Below, in pieces: positions 35,155 through 48,009 of a DNA stretch of 64,000 nucleotides. Numbering within the stretch: the stretch's first letter is position 1; each line of letters starts with the position of its first letter. This stretch comes from Hamiltosporidium tvaerminnensis (lineage: Eukaryota; Microsporidia; Dubosqiidae), in NCBI GenBank assembly GCA_022605425.2, contig CM061248.1:558001-622000 (forward strand), in the 5' to 3' direction. Under the pieces are notes generated by a model. It made no database searches. It saw only the letters and a program-made list of their open reading frames with translations, and was not told where the DNA came from. A program made the position numbers and the translations under genes.

Positions 35155-35385
35155 AATCTCAAGGATTATCGAACAAGATGGTGTTAAAGATGTTAAAACA
35201 AAAAATAATTGACCCCACATTTGATAGAGGAACCAAACTAGAAGAATCAAAGATAAACACAAATGAAGGGTCTGATTTAGAAGAAGAACAGATAGCTGCA
35301 AAAGAAGTAGAAGAAAATATATTAAAGTGTGAAAAAAACATTTTAACAGAGAAATTTATTTAGTAAAAATAAATTTCGATTTAAG
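35155..35385 (+). pseudogene. Short 3' relic of Dong/R4-like element
   Basis: The extreme 3' end of the element, starting at about 35160 with AGATGGTGTTAAAGATGTTA (copy 1: AGATGGTGTTAAAATTTTAA). An open stretch (35178-35363) retains NEGSDLEEEQIAAKEVEENI, matching NEESDLEEEKIVVKAVEENI. It ends in an AACATTTTAACAGAGAAATT block corresponding to the element 3' end. It is a heavily 5'-truncated insertion. Confidence 0.8.
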
Positions 35386-36616
35386 TTATGTCGAATTTTG
35401 AAACGCAGACGCCAATTTATATTGGTCATTATTTTATATAATTACTAAAACTAAAAAATCAACTAGAAAAAGTATGAACTCGGTCAAAAAAATTATAAAT
35501 ATTTATAATATAAAATAAAATCGAATAAATTTCTACTTTTCTGGGTTTCTGTGTCTTTTAGGGATATTTTTACAATATATCTTTGCTTTAAAATACATTG
35601 AATAATCTGTTTTATTATGATGTTTCTGAATGTCTTATTGCGCGAATGAATTCGAGATTTTAGAAAATATAAACAACTTCGGTATCAGAGCATAGAATTT
35701 TATTATATTATTTGATTTTTTTAAATCTTATATAGTATGATAAAAAGTTATAATCCGACAATATAAAATTATATAATTTTATAATTTATATTATATTTCT
35801 ACTTAGAATCATATCTAAATGAACATTTAAATGGATAAACATACAAATTTCAAAGAGATTGTGATCGTATTTTTGATCAATGGCCATTATTCACATTAAA
35901 AACCCAACGAAACAAGCTAAGAATGATTTCAGGTTTAGTATACTCCCATATAAAATTTCTATTAGAGCAGAGCCTGGGAGAAATTCATTGGCTTTACAAA
36001 GTAAATTGATCTAATTTTTAAAAATTATAATGAATTACAACCGGTTGTTATAGATTATGCAACTTTATTTTTTAAGTGAAGAAATTTGCTTCTAATAAAA
36101 CAATTACAAACCCAATTCAATTCATATAATCTTGCTTAAGATATTAAGAATATATCGATAGAAATTATGATAACTTTATTCTTACAACTTGCGCAATACT
36201 TTTGACGCTTTGTTTGTTAATAAAACATTAATTTTAATAGATAACTTACGTAATAATAGTAGATTAAACGTAGGGAAATATGCGAACGAAAAACAAAAAA
36301 TATATTCAAGTGAAGAGTCTAAAACAAATTAAATAGAGAACTTCATTTTTCATTTGTTTTTTGTTATTTTGACACATGATAGGTTTTAATTGGTTTTTGC
36401 TACTTTTAAAGTTATCCTATCGAGCTTTGCTTTGCCTTTTTAATCACTAAAAAACTCTTTCCTGTACGAAAATATATAATTTGTTTCTAAATAACTCCCA
36501 TCTTAATAAGCAGGCTTAAAATTTCTGCAGTATTTTATCATTGGTTGATGGTTGTCGCAAAGCAAAATTAAGGAAACGGAACGGGTAGATTGTATTTAAA
36601 ATACGACATTTAATCA
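35386..36616. other. AT-rich intergenic stretch
   Basis: 1.2 kb without a supportable gene. It contains CGGTATCAGAGCA at about 35686, which looks like an initiator-Met primer-binding site, but no LTR or coding region could be paired with it. Confidence 0.5.
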
Positions 36617-36934
36617 ATGGTGCAATTAACCAAGTTCGTTTATAAGTGTTTAATGGTGTGTAATTGCAGTCCAAAACTCACCAAGTGGTTCCTCGAGACC
36701 AGCAGCATTCCATTTGTTCTACATTTTTCGAATCCAATAAATTTTCAAGGAAAGTATATCTCAGAAAGTGACGTGGGAGCCATCAAGACATTGCAATCTC
36801 ATATCAACAATTATAATCTTAAACTTAGATTAATGCCTTCTAAAAGGTATGTTATTTCATATTTTGTAGACGCTACTCTTCAGACTCAAATGAGTAACAT
36901 TAGGTTTCAGTTCTTTTACATAGCATTTACCTAA
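36617..36934 (+). CDS. Unrecognised ORF, 105 aa, possibly a gene remnant
   Basis: An open ATG frame with composition unlike neighbouring spacer DNA (Cys, Ser, Pro and Val used normally; contains CLMVCNCSPKLTKWFLETSS and SDVGAIKTLQSHINNYNLKL). No CCC motif precedes the ATG. Adjacent upstream sequence (36560-36616) is also GC-richer but has stops. There is no domain, signal peptide or membrane segment that I can identify. It may be the surviving exon-like block of a decayed gene or transposon, or a small functional gene. Confidence 0.3.
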   Translation: MVQLTKFVYKCLMVCNCSPKLTKWFLETSSIPFVLHFSNPINFQGKYISESDVGAIKTLQSHINNYNLKLRLMPSKRYVISYFVDATLQTQMSNIRFQFFYIAFT

Positions 36935-37363
36935 GGTTTTAACTGCGGTTTTCAATCGAGTTCCATAAAAAACTACAAAATAAATTTGTTAAAATTTTTC
37001 ACAATTTTTTTAATTTTCTACTTCTCATACAAATTCAAATGGAACAACCTAACATTTAGTGTGGCTTTATTACATTATAAATTCCAAACAAAATTTCCAA
37101 ACCATTTCACATACTCATTGCCAAGCCGATAGGTTCTAATGTTTTTATCCTCGTCACATCTTTTTTTTTTAACATCACAATGACTTAGAATAAATATTTA
37201 TTTAATATTTTAGATTTGCAATATAATCAAATACCTTTACCCTTTACATACTCAAGTCTTTACTTCTTTATCGCTTTATCCCCCTATCTCCGTATTCTTT
37301 TATCTTTCTAGTTCTTTATATTCTGCTCATTAAAAATATTTGTATTTGTTTATATATTTTTGT

Positions 37364-37366
37364 CCC
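37364..37366 (+). promoter_or_regulatory. CCC start-proximal motif of the deubiquitinase gene
   Basis: TGTCCCTACAAT then ATG (37373): CCC six bases before the start codon. This supports ATG 37373 rather than the in-frame TTG further upstream. Confidence 0.5.
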
Positions 37367-37372
37367 TACAAT

Positions 37373-39977
37373 ATGGAATTCATCAATATCTCACTATTTA
37401 AAGAAACATGTGCCTACTGTTATACAGACGTATACGATCCACAAGGTATAATGGTGTGTAAATGTGGTATTTCAGTATGTCAAACCCATAAAAATTCACA
37501 TTTATGGACAGAAGAACATATGATTATATATTTTATATTTGCCTTTAAAAAAGCAATGGAATCCAAAGAAGAAAATGAAGAATTACAAAGTAAAGATTTT
37601 AAAAGGAATAATATTAAAAATGGTGATAATAATAATGAATTTAAAGATTTATTTGTTCATTCAACTATTTTAAGTCCCGATGAAATATATATTCTCGAAG
37701 AAAGTCTTAAAGAAATTTTAAGTAAAAATAAGAAAGAAGATAATATTCCATACGAAGATAAAACTAAGTGTACTCACGTAGAAGAAATAGAATGGAAAGG
37801 GAGCTATAGACTAGGAAAGAAACTAAGAGAAGAAATGAAAGAAGAAATTAAAGAAGAAACAGAAGAGAAAAAAACCAAGAATGAAAACATTAACGAAGAA
37901 ATTGAAGAGAAAAATACGAATTATGAAAATATTAAAGAAGAAAATACCAATGATAACAAACTATTTAACCAACAGAATATCATAACTAAAAATGATAATA
38001 AATGCACTGACTGTGAAATAACAACAAATACATGGTTATGCCTATCCTGTGGTTATATAGGCTGTGGTAGAAAACAATATGGTATGTCAGGTAACGGACA
38101 TGCCTTAAACCACAATATTAATACAAATCATAATATATTTGTTAAAATAGAAACTATTAAAGGATTAGGAACAGGAGACTGTTATTGTTATAAATGTGAT
38201 AATTATATTTATAATGAAATACTTGAAAATAAATTAAAAGATATAAATTTTTATACTTTTGGTAATTACAAGGGCACCGCAACTGAAACAGATCTAGTTG
38301 GAGATGGTACTATTAATGGAAAGGATAATATCTGTAAGGATAATGATAATCATATTGTTAATAAGGCTCATGCACTTAACACTATAAATAATAATGATAA
38401 CACTAGAAATACTAATATTAATACTATAAATACTAACATTAATACTAGAAATAATGATAACATTATAAATACTAATGATAACACTATAAATACTGATATT
38501 AACACTATCAATACTGGTGATAAAGACGGTTACTTGAAAAAATATGTTGGTATAAGAAATACGGGAGAAACGTGTTTTATATCAGCTGCACTTCAAATGA
38601 TATGTAATGCTATTAAATATGAAGAAATAGATTGTGAAGATCATTTTGTTGGGTGTAGAAAAAATCCGTTAAAGTGTTTTGGATGTCAGTTTTTAAGATT
38701 AATTGGTGGTATGAAAAGTGGAAATAAAAGTGTAATTTTTATTGATGATCTTATAAATGTATTAAGAAATGGTGATTGGAGTACAGATGCTATGACTACT
38801 TGTGGGTGTGATAATTGTCCTAGATGTGGTACGTGTGAAGGTCACTGTGTAGAATGTGATCCTGATATTGAATTCGGAAAATATAAGAAAAATCTTTCTT
38901 ATCTGAGTACACAACTTTCTGGTCTTTTAAAAGGACAACAGGATGTTGTTGAGTTCGTTGAAATGTTTATGTCTTATTTACAAGAATATGAAAATTATAA
39001 TTATTTTCCTAAGATTTCTAAGTATTTTAGAACTATAGTTGTTGTAGAATCTTACTGTAGGAGAGGTAATGGTATAAGTAGTAAATTAGAGGGTGTTAGT
39101 AATACTGATGATAACACCCCTGTTAAGGATACTATTATAAATACTGAGAATAACACCCCTGTTAAGGATACTATTATAAATACTGATATTAACACCCCTG
39201 TTAAAGATACTATTAGTAATACTGATATTAACACCCTTGTTAAAGATACTATTAGTAATACTGATATTAACACCCCCGTTAAAGATACTATATTAAATAC
39301 TGATGATAACACCCCCGTTAAAGATACTATTAGTAATACTGATATTAACACCCCCGTTAAAGATACTATATTAAATACTGATGATAACACCCCTGTTAAA
39401 GACAGTCAATACAAATGTAATTATAAGCCTTCAATTAAAAGAGAAAATATTTTTATTTTTTCTTTTCCTTTTAAGGAAAAAGTAAGTGAAGGTATAAAAG
39501 AATGTTTTAAAGAAAGCAAAGAGAAGTGTGGGTGTGGAGGTGTTATTACTACAAGAAGGAGTATAATAAATCCTGCGTTAAATATGCTTTTACATGTGGA
39601 TAGGGTTATATTAACTGATAAGGGTGTTATTAAGGTAAATGATGGTCTTTCTGTTGATAAATATGATATAGGGTGTTATTATAAAGATATTAGTGAATTT
39701 GGTGTTAGTAATGTAAAGGATATAATTTCTACAAATAATGATGAGCGGGTATCCTTGTCTTAATGAAGGAGAAGAAGAAAAGGGTATTTTAAAAAGTGTT
39801 GGTAAGACTAATTATTTATGGAAATCTTCTGTGTGTCATTTTGGAGAAAAAACCTTAAGTGGTCATTATGTTTGGGTGGTTGGTGATGAAGAGATTGTGG
39901 TTGTTAATGACAGTAGTGTTAATAAAGGAGATGAAGATGTTGTAGGACAGTCTTTTCTTTTATGTTATAGTGTTTAG
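37373..39977 (+). CDS. USP5/Ubp14-type ubiquitin hydrolase, frameshifted near the C-terminus
   Basis: Deubiquitinase of the isopeptidase-T type, which disassembles unanchored polyubiquitin. Order: a Cys/His N-terminal finger (CAYC...CKCGISVCQTHKNSHLW, residues about 10-45); a charged linker; a canonical zf-UBP finger (CTDCEI...CLSCGYIGCGRKQYG...GNGHALNH); a short low-complexity array; the Cys box YVGIRNTGETCFISAALQ with catalytic Cys401 (codon 38573-38575); QQDVVEF near 522-528; and a tandem 13-residue array. This frame stops at 39763. The His box (TLSGHYVWVVGDEE, VNDSSV; His codon 39864-39866) follows in the +1 frame, open from 39726 to 39977. The switch must lie within 39726-39763, where there is no long homopolymer. 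It is either a recent mutation, an assembly error or a programmed +1 shift. The start is set by a CCC motif. Confidence 0.85.
38381..38525 (+). repeat. In-frame low-complexity array in the deubiquitinase (linker)
   Basis: Degenerate tandem repeats encoding runs of N-T-N/D-I-N-T and N-D-N-T between the zf-UBP finger and the catalytic Cys box. The codon pattern AATACTGATATTAACACT is shared with the 39-bp array further downstream. Confidence 0.8.
39101..39406 (+). repeat. 39-bp in-frame minisatellite in the deubiquitinase
   Basis: Eight units of 39 bp encode NTDxNTPVKDTIx (13 residues), very similar to one another at the nucleotide level. They lie between the Cys box and the His box of the catalytic domain. 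Confidence 0.9.
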
Positions 39978-42900
39978 TTTGAAGGATGTGGATTATCGTA
40001 AATATTTCAGTTGTTTAAAAAGTATGGAAATAAAAAAATGATTTGAACTGTCTTGCTTTTCACTTGATTTTTCATTTTATTTTTGACTTAATTTTTCTTT
40101 CTATTTTAGATGTTTCTTTGATTTATTATTTGTTCTTTCTTTTATTGTTCTTCTTTGTATTTATAATGAATACTTTGGTTTTGGTAAATTTTTCCTGCTC
40201 TTTGGGTTATTTATGTTAATAAATAATTGCTTAACAAACTATTCAACGATAATTTGTGTTTGTAATGAAGCTTTGTGTCTCTAGAGTCTTTTTATGACGC
40301 ATAGTAATGCCTTTTTTCAACACTCTTTGGCATTTGATCTTAAATCATTCATTTTTGTTTATCAAAGTAATCAATTTCAACTCTTTTTTTCTCAGGTATT
40401 ATAGATTTAATTTAGGTCAGTGTTTTATACATATAGAAGCTCCTTAAGTTATTGTTCGTATTTATTTACAATACTGTTTAAAGTTATCACATATATAAGT
40501 CTCTTATCTTAAACTTATTAATATGATCTGATTGGTGGCTCAATAAATCAAAATTCTTTCTGTTTTTTAGTTTTTGCTAATACGAAGCTATCTGTGAAGT
40601 TATTCCAATCTCGATTAGAGTATTCATATTTAATTCTGTATCAGATAAAAAAATATTTGATCAATTATTTAGAACCAAGAAATCGGTTTAAATACTGCTA
40701 TCTACTCTTAGTTCCTTTTAAATTTTTTCGAGAATTCCTTTCATCGTGTGACTATTGGTTCGTTTTTAAGCCTTTGGATATATTTTTGTAAGAAAAATAT
40801 GGGTCTATGCCGACCTTTTTTTTGGTATTGGGTCTAATATGATCATGTCTGTTCTTTTTTTTCAAAATTAAATGGAGAATGTTTACCTTATTTTATAGAG
40901 TTCCCACGGTTTAAGACATTTTTATTTATTTTGAGATACATTTAATCTTGGATTTACAAAAAACCGCTTTGTTTCGTGGCTTAAATTCTCTTTCATAAGT
41001 ATTTCCCAAAAGCTTCTGATATCAATTTAATTATTTCTACAGTAAATAACTTTGAATGTAATTATATTTCTTTTTATTCTTACATATTCAAAGGTAAATA
41101 TTTTTCTAATTTTTCACTCGTAATATCTTTTTGTATATCGAGCCAAATTTCAATACCGTTTTTTAATCGTACACAATGTACATCTGTCTACTTTCTCTCT
41201 TCAAGATTATGGATTTATGAGTAAATTTTTCTACGAATTTGAAAAGTCTAAGATTTTCAGAACATTTTTTGGATTTGCAAACCAGACATTATGAGTTTTT
41301 TTAAAAATTAAATTTAAGTAAGTAGGCTTAGTTTTTTCTGGTCAAACTTACACCTTTTTTCACCAAAAACTACAATAAAATATCATCTAGCTTAAAAATT
41401 TGCGGATATAAGTCGAATTAGATTTATTTGATGGTTTATCGAGAATATTACGCCCAAAAAAATTTGCTACATTAAATTTCTATCTTAAAGTCGTTTCATT
41501 GAGAGGCATAGACATCTCTTTTTCTTTCATAAATGAACCTATATTGGTTTTTTTTGTTATCTCTTACTATTCCTAAGTATTTCCAACGAAAATGTCATTC
41601 CAAAAAATTGCATTTATGAACAAAACTTGAGTTTGATTGTAATTATAATTCATAATTTATTTAATAATATAACAGATGATTTTAATCAAAGAAATTTTTC
41701 ATAGAAAAATTGGGTAAATAGTATAATGTTAAGGTTTGAATTGTTAAGAGAGATATATTTTTCAATTCAATATTTTCTATAAAACTTACTTAAATTCTAT
41801 CAGATCGAGGAAGGATAACCACATTTAAAAATATCTGCTTAGTAATGAGTGTGTGAAAATAGTGTGGAAATCATTGAAGGCATTTTGTTAGGATATAGGA
41901 CACCGGATTTATAAGAAGATTCTATAATTCCGAGGGATAACAGATTAAAAGAAACAAATTTAAAACCTTTTTTTGTTCATTCTCGACTCTGAGAGGTAAA
42001 AGAGGAACGGAATGAATAAATAAGATAGATTTACCAATTAAGGTAAAGAAATATTAAGAAAACACTTATATTCTATCACAATTTGTCAATTTCAAAATTA
42101 AGATAAAAATATTTTTTTTAATTTAATTAATTAGGAGTCTGAACATTCGAATAAAGAAATATTTAAAAGTGTCATACAAGAAATGTAAATTACATAGATG
42201 AAGTTCTTTTATAACGGAATGCTTTTAAATGACTAAATCTATCAAAAATAATTATGTTCTTTAGGAATTACAAGAATATTATGAAAATATCATTTCTTTA
42301 ATAAGAAAGAAGAAATATCGTGTTAGAAATGTATAAATTGTCCCAATAAATCCATTTTATATACATTTTTAAACGAATAAATACAATAAAAAGCGAAAAA
42401 GATCGAACAAATTCATTTTAGAAATAATTTGTTGGATCTATCTTACCGTTAAAATAAATTTTAGTTTATAAATTTTTAATTAGTAAATTTGAAATTGAAT
42501 TGTGGTTTTGATTCTATTTGTGTATAAGATCAATATATCAGTAGAATTTTATTGTAAAATTCCTTTTATAAGAGGTTTAGTACTAAGAGACCGAATAAAT
42601 AATCGTGAAGAATTATTATTGATACATTTTTTTTGGGCGTATGAATTAAACGGCAAATTTAGTTTGTAATTTACTTAGTATATTGGAAAAGGGTGATATC
42701 TTAAGAGTTTCAAGAGCTATAAATAGAGTATGAATAGTTGATAAACTCAAGGGATGCTAAATTAATTGAAAGACGATATCTAATGTCATGCAATGACTAT
42801 GTTGACGACCATGACGAATTTATGAGATAAAACGAATTAGGTATATGTGTTTGAAAATTAATTCTGTTTTTTTATATGATTACTTTATATAACCGGATAT

Positions 42901-45526
42901 GTTTAAAAAAAATATATGTGTAGGTTTAAAGTATCATTTGATGAGAAATATAAATTTAATTTTAAGATCAGATTTAGGCATAAAGTTTGTACATTAGATA
43001 TCCTCACGAGATGCCATAACAAACGAATATCACTTAATAACGATTTTAAAGGCTAGAAAAAGTATATAAGTAAATATTTTTAACAACGATCTTGTCACCA
43101 TAGTATGTTTTCTGGTTTTAATTAGTAATTAAAGTGTAAACTTATCAATTAGGGCGAAAAAAGTAATATGTTTTCACAAATATTGTATATTTAAAGCAAA
43201 TTTATGTAAAGAACTAAAATTTATTGTCATTTAAGCGGCTCACTAAGCATTTGATTTTCATTTTTATGATCAAAAATAAAAATAGCTCAAATTAGAAAAT
43301 ATATATGAGTATAAGATTTTTCTTATGACTAAAGTTCTATTTATTAAAACAGACGAGGTGGATTGTGCATATTTTATAGCTTCGATTTGAATGTAAATAT
43401 AATATCCTAAAATCTGTTTATTATTAGCATATGGTATTCCAAGGTATCTTAATCGAAGAAAAACATTACAGCCTTAGGATAGCTAAAAAGGTTCATATTT
43501 TGCAATTAAAATAAGTCAAACCGCATTACTATAAATTATCTTGAAGAAATGATAACCCAATTAGTTGTTTTATAGTGCAGTATTAAAAAGATAATTGATG
43601 AATTTAATTTGGGAGATTGGTACTTTTAATCAATACAAAGGCAAAAAAATTTGCAGAGAGAAAGCATTAGTAAGATAACGGATAATCTTTGTCAGTATTA
43701 AGCAGATAATGAAAAACATACACACCATAAATAAAGATTCCATAGCTACATTTTGCTTCGCATATTTTATTATATGATCATGTTCTTTCCGCAGTTCTGG
43801 TTTTTCGTAGGTAACAACTTTTCATGCTACATGATAATTCCTTAGATGCCTAAATATAAAAGAGTTTCTGCAAAAATATACTTGGAATCAATTTAATTAA
43901 TAAGGTGGCGTCCTGTGTTCGTTAATGTTATTCTCTAGGTAGAAAATATAAGGTCAACTTCACCTTGGGCTCCTCAAAGACTCGCAGAATCCCTTTCATA
44001 CTTTATATTTTTTGAATCAAATGAACAAACACCAGAGATATATATTTAGATACCTAGATGGTATACCTAGGCATTTTAATATATTATTCAATATATATGA
44101 CCTGGTTTTGTGCCTTCTTGGCTTTTTAGGATGCATATATTGGTTTGTATCTTTAGGCGCCGATTCTTCTTGTCCATGCGAGTAATCTTAAATCACCATG
44201 CTTTCCCACGAAAATTACTTAACACTTCTCGCTGTGGTTTTAAAAGCTGCTACGTGAAAAAAAAACCCGAAAAATATATAAAAGAAAATTTTCATTATTT
44301 TATAGGTTTTCTCTAAATGTAAAATTCTCAAGGGCAGGCGAAAAAAAATATTATTTACAGCCTGATAAACACCTAAATAGTCATTTTCGCATCAAGTTAC
44401 TCAATTATAACCAGTGAGATATTTTCTAGAAGTTTATCTTGCCATAGGAATTATTGTCTTGAAACAATATTTTTTTTTTAAATTTAATTTTATTTATCAA
44501 AATATAGGATAAATTCGAATTGTAAAATATGTTTTAGGGATTTCATACTCAGGCATTATTGATCCAAGGTTAACCATTATTTATATCATATCTCGGATTT
44601 TTGCTTTTGTGAAATATATTTTTACGTTCATTTCCTAAACCGTATAATCTATAGGATTGGACAAATCAACCGTCCTATGAACCAAAGAAGATGCGAAAAC
44701 GTTGAATTATTAATTTAAATCTCTAAATAATTTAAGAATTGTTTACATCGATTTTTTTTATTTTTTTAACAATTGGTTACTTTTTTATTTTTATGAAGTT
44801 AATATTTTATACATTTTTTTCTTAAATTTTCTAAATAATGATTTCACGGGGAAAATTACGCTTTATACTATAATTTTTAATTTTTTTCCAATTTTGAAAA
44901 TACGTTGGGAGAGAATTGAATCTATAGAACTTAATAATATATTGCTTTTATCAAAAAAAATATTTTAAGATGATGGTTGAAACCCTAATGTTATTCTCTA
45001 AATAGATAAATAAAAAATAAACATTGGTATGGTATTAAAATGTGCTACAATTATTGAATACATCATAATTAACTCGTTTTAATATATTTGAGTTCATATT
45101 ATCACCTTATTTGCCAAATATTACAAGTGAATAAATAGCATCTCGTTTAATTGTCAATATATAAAATAAAAAATTTTAAATGTTTATTTAAGATAAAATT
45201 AAACATTCGATAATATTAATATTGTTTTTTGGGATGACTTTTGTATGATTTAGAAAAAAACGATTGTAATTTGTTTATATTTGTAGTATTGCTTTAAAAC
45301 GACCTACATAAATAAGGTTTGGCGGATTTATACTTAATTTACTTAATAAAAAATAAAATGCTCAAAATAAAATTAATTTTAATGTAATCAAATTTGCACA
45401 AATATTTAAATGATTTATTTTTAATTAAATATTATTTAATCAATTCCAATCATCTGCATTGTAAATTGACAAAAATACTCGCCAAGTTCTTCAATTAAAC
45501 TATTTAGTATCTAAATCAAATATTTT
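39978..45526. other. Long AT-rich intergenic stretch
   Basis: 5.5 kb with no supportable gene. Small islands of more balanced composition (41800-42010, 43890-44250) hint at eroded elements. A short open frame at 44110-44316 lies in one of them, but I could not assign a family. No tRNA or rRNA features seen. Confidence 0.5.
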
Positions 45527-47817
45527 CTAAATTAGTATAAACAAATTGAAATCTTCTATATCAGGAAGATGAAATCTTTTTATGGAATCAAAGGTGTTAT
45601 ATTCAAATTTGCAGTCATTAAGATTTAATCGTTTTAAATGCTTAAATTTACATATTTGTTGAATATCGTTCCTAGATATTTTTATACTCGATAAATTTAA
45701 TTCAATTATTACATATTCTGTTTCAGGTGAAAATAAATCATGGAAGTATATATTTTCTAGATTAAAATTTTCGATTTCTAGATCAACAAGATTGTTTAGA
45801 TTCTTAAAAGCAAAGGAATCTGTTTTGTCAATAAAACAATCAAAAATACTAAATTTTTGTAATCCTTTGGTTTTTGCACTTGAAAAAATACTATTTAGAG
45901 TTCCACAAGGAAATTTATTTCCAATTTGTAAATCTTGAAGTGTTTCACACGAAAAAGAGAAATTATTTGTAGCAATACAATATTCTAAAATTATTGAAAA
46001 TGATTTAAGTTCCGAATTTGATATATATTCCGTGAAATCGTTGAAAAATAATTTTTTGAAGAGGTTTTCTCCAACAAAAGATAAACATTCAATTTTTTTG
46101 AATGATTTCAAAAATAATAAAAAAACAGTATCGGTATTTTTAAAATCATGAGTTAAATCAAATTCTCGAATTGTGTTGTTTAAAGGAAACGAAAATTCAT
46201 CTTATATAAATCGTAAAGTACAGTATTCGATCACTAAAATTTGAATGTCTGGCAGAATTACTATTGTTTCAAGTATGGTTTTTGTAAGTAAACATCTTTT
46301 AAAAGAAATTTTAATGATATTTTTGAACAAATATCGTTGATCAACAAAAGTTATTTCATTCTTTAAAGAAGAAATATTGATTTCTATACTTTTTAAATTT
46401 GGTAAAATATCTATAAAACTTAGTAATTCGAGTGAAAGTGATGCCTTTGGAAAAATAACAATTTTGAAAATTTCCTTTCTAAAAAAAATGAGATCATTTA
46501 CCGTTTTTAATTTTGTGTTTTTTGTGAAAGTATAATGAAGACATTTTTCTAAAGTTAATCTTTCCTGAATAATTAATCTAGAAATATTTTCTTTGAAATT
46601 ATTTTCTATTTTATATTTCAACACTTGAATTACTGCCTGAATATTTTTGTCTTTGTGAATCTTATTCTGTATTGCCATATCTAGATCAAAAATTATAAAA
46701 ATACTTTTCAACTTGACAACAAATTATCTGAAAATGTATTTTTCGATATTATTTTGGTATTTATAAAATGAATATGTTTTAAATTATTAAAAATTGAATT
46801 ATTGTTTAAAAATTCTATTGTTTCATCTTTGATCAACATATTATAAAAAACAACTTCATCTATATTTTCCAATACAAATTCTATGATATTATTTATTTTG
46901 TGCAAATTTATAATTAATCTATGGAAGATAACTTTTTTAATATCAAAAATACTAAAAATTAAATAAAACATGTTTTGACGGTAATGATTCTTTTTTAAAA
47001 TAATTTCAAAGATATCAATAAGATCATCTGACATCGAAACCAAGCCTAAATCACTGTTTATAAGTTCTACATCGTATTCATTCAATAGTAAATCCTTTAT
47101 TATATTTTCTAATAATTCTAGATTTTCAGACTTTAAAGAAATATAATTCTTATAAAATCTTTCAAATATTATTTTTACCATATGCTTCGAAAACATAGGT
47201 TTATTTTTTTGCTGAGATATCTCTTCTTCTAAATTGATACTTTTATTTTTCACTAAGTCACAAAGTTGGAATAAGAACAGGTCTACAATTTTATAGAAAT
47301 TTTCATCTATCAAAATATCAAGATATTCAAAAATATTCAAAAACAAGATGAAATTACGCACTGAAAAGTTGCTAAAAGGAAAATAAAATGTTTTGTAATA
47401 CGATAGAAAAATATTAAAATCTTCATACGTAAAATATTTAACTTCAATTTTCAATGTATAGTGTTCATCGTTGTTTTCTATAATAAGCTTTTTAAATATT
47501 GAGAGAAAATATTCAACGGTTGAAACAATAATATTTCTTGTAAGCTTTCTTCTTTTGAAAGTTTTGGGATTTTCAATGGTTGTTTTTCTTTTTATGCCTT
47601 TCATATCATTATCTTCGGCTTTTAAATCGTCTGAAACCATTCTAATCTCGTTTTTCGAAGCGATATCTTCTGAAATATATTCATCGTTCTCTATCCAATA
47701 AAATTCAATAAATTTGGTATTTAACACGCCAAAACAAAATAAAATTAAACAATCTGTTTGATTCCTACAAAATTTACAATTTATAAGAAAATAATAAATG
47801 CTCGACAAGATTATCAT
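45527..47817 (-). pseudogene. Secreted BTB/POZ-like plus LRR protein with NLS-like motif, broken
   Basis: Read on the minus strand from ATG 47817. The first 369 codons begin with a hydrophobic signal-like segment (MIILSSIYYFLINC). A bipartite basic stretch (KGIKRK at 73-78, KRRK at 88-91) follows. Next is a BTB/POZ-like region (YTLKIEVKYFTYEDFNIFLS ... FILFLNIFEYLDILIDENFY), then Leu/Ile/Asn-rich repeats. A +1 frame change at 46708-46711 leads to the next stretch (NLKSIEINISSLKNEI and similar). A single TAA at 46204-46202 interrupts it, and the same frame then runs open to 45527 (NLVDLEIENFNLENIYFHDL, HLKRLNLNDCKF), with clear LxxLxLxxC-type repeats. Two lesions in about 760 codons make this a young pseudogene or a gene with sequence errors. 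Paralog at 20993-23120. Confidence 0.6.
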
Positions 47818-48009
47818 AGGACTAAATACAAATCTTTTTTATTAATCTAAAAGTCTTTGGAACATACACTAAAGACTCAATAGATTATTAGAGTATTCGA
47901 TTTGTTTATTTTTCTTATTTTGATTGAATTATATCTGAATTTTTATTCTAAGAAACATAAAATTTAATCAATTTTTTTGAGCTTCTATGTCGTTCTAAAT
48001 ATATTTATT

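Noticed and set aside
35686-35698. CGGTATCAGAGCA, resembling the initiator-Met primer-binding site of LTR retrotransposons
   Set aside because: No LTR pair, gag or pol sequence could be found around it; a 12-base resemblance alone is weak.
41930-41965. CCGAGGGATAACAGATT, reminiscent of a conserved large-subunit rRNA segment
   Set aside because: Only a short core matches and neighbouring conserved rRNA blocks are absent, so it is taken as chance.
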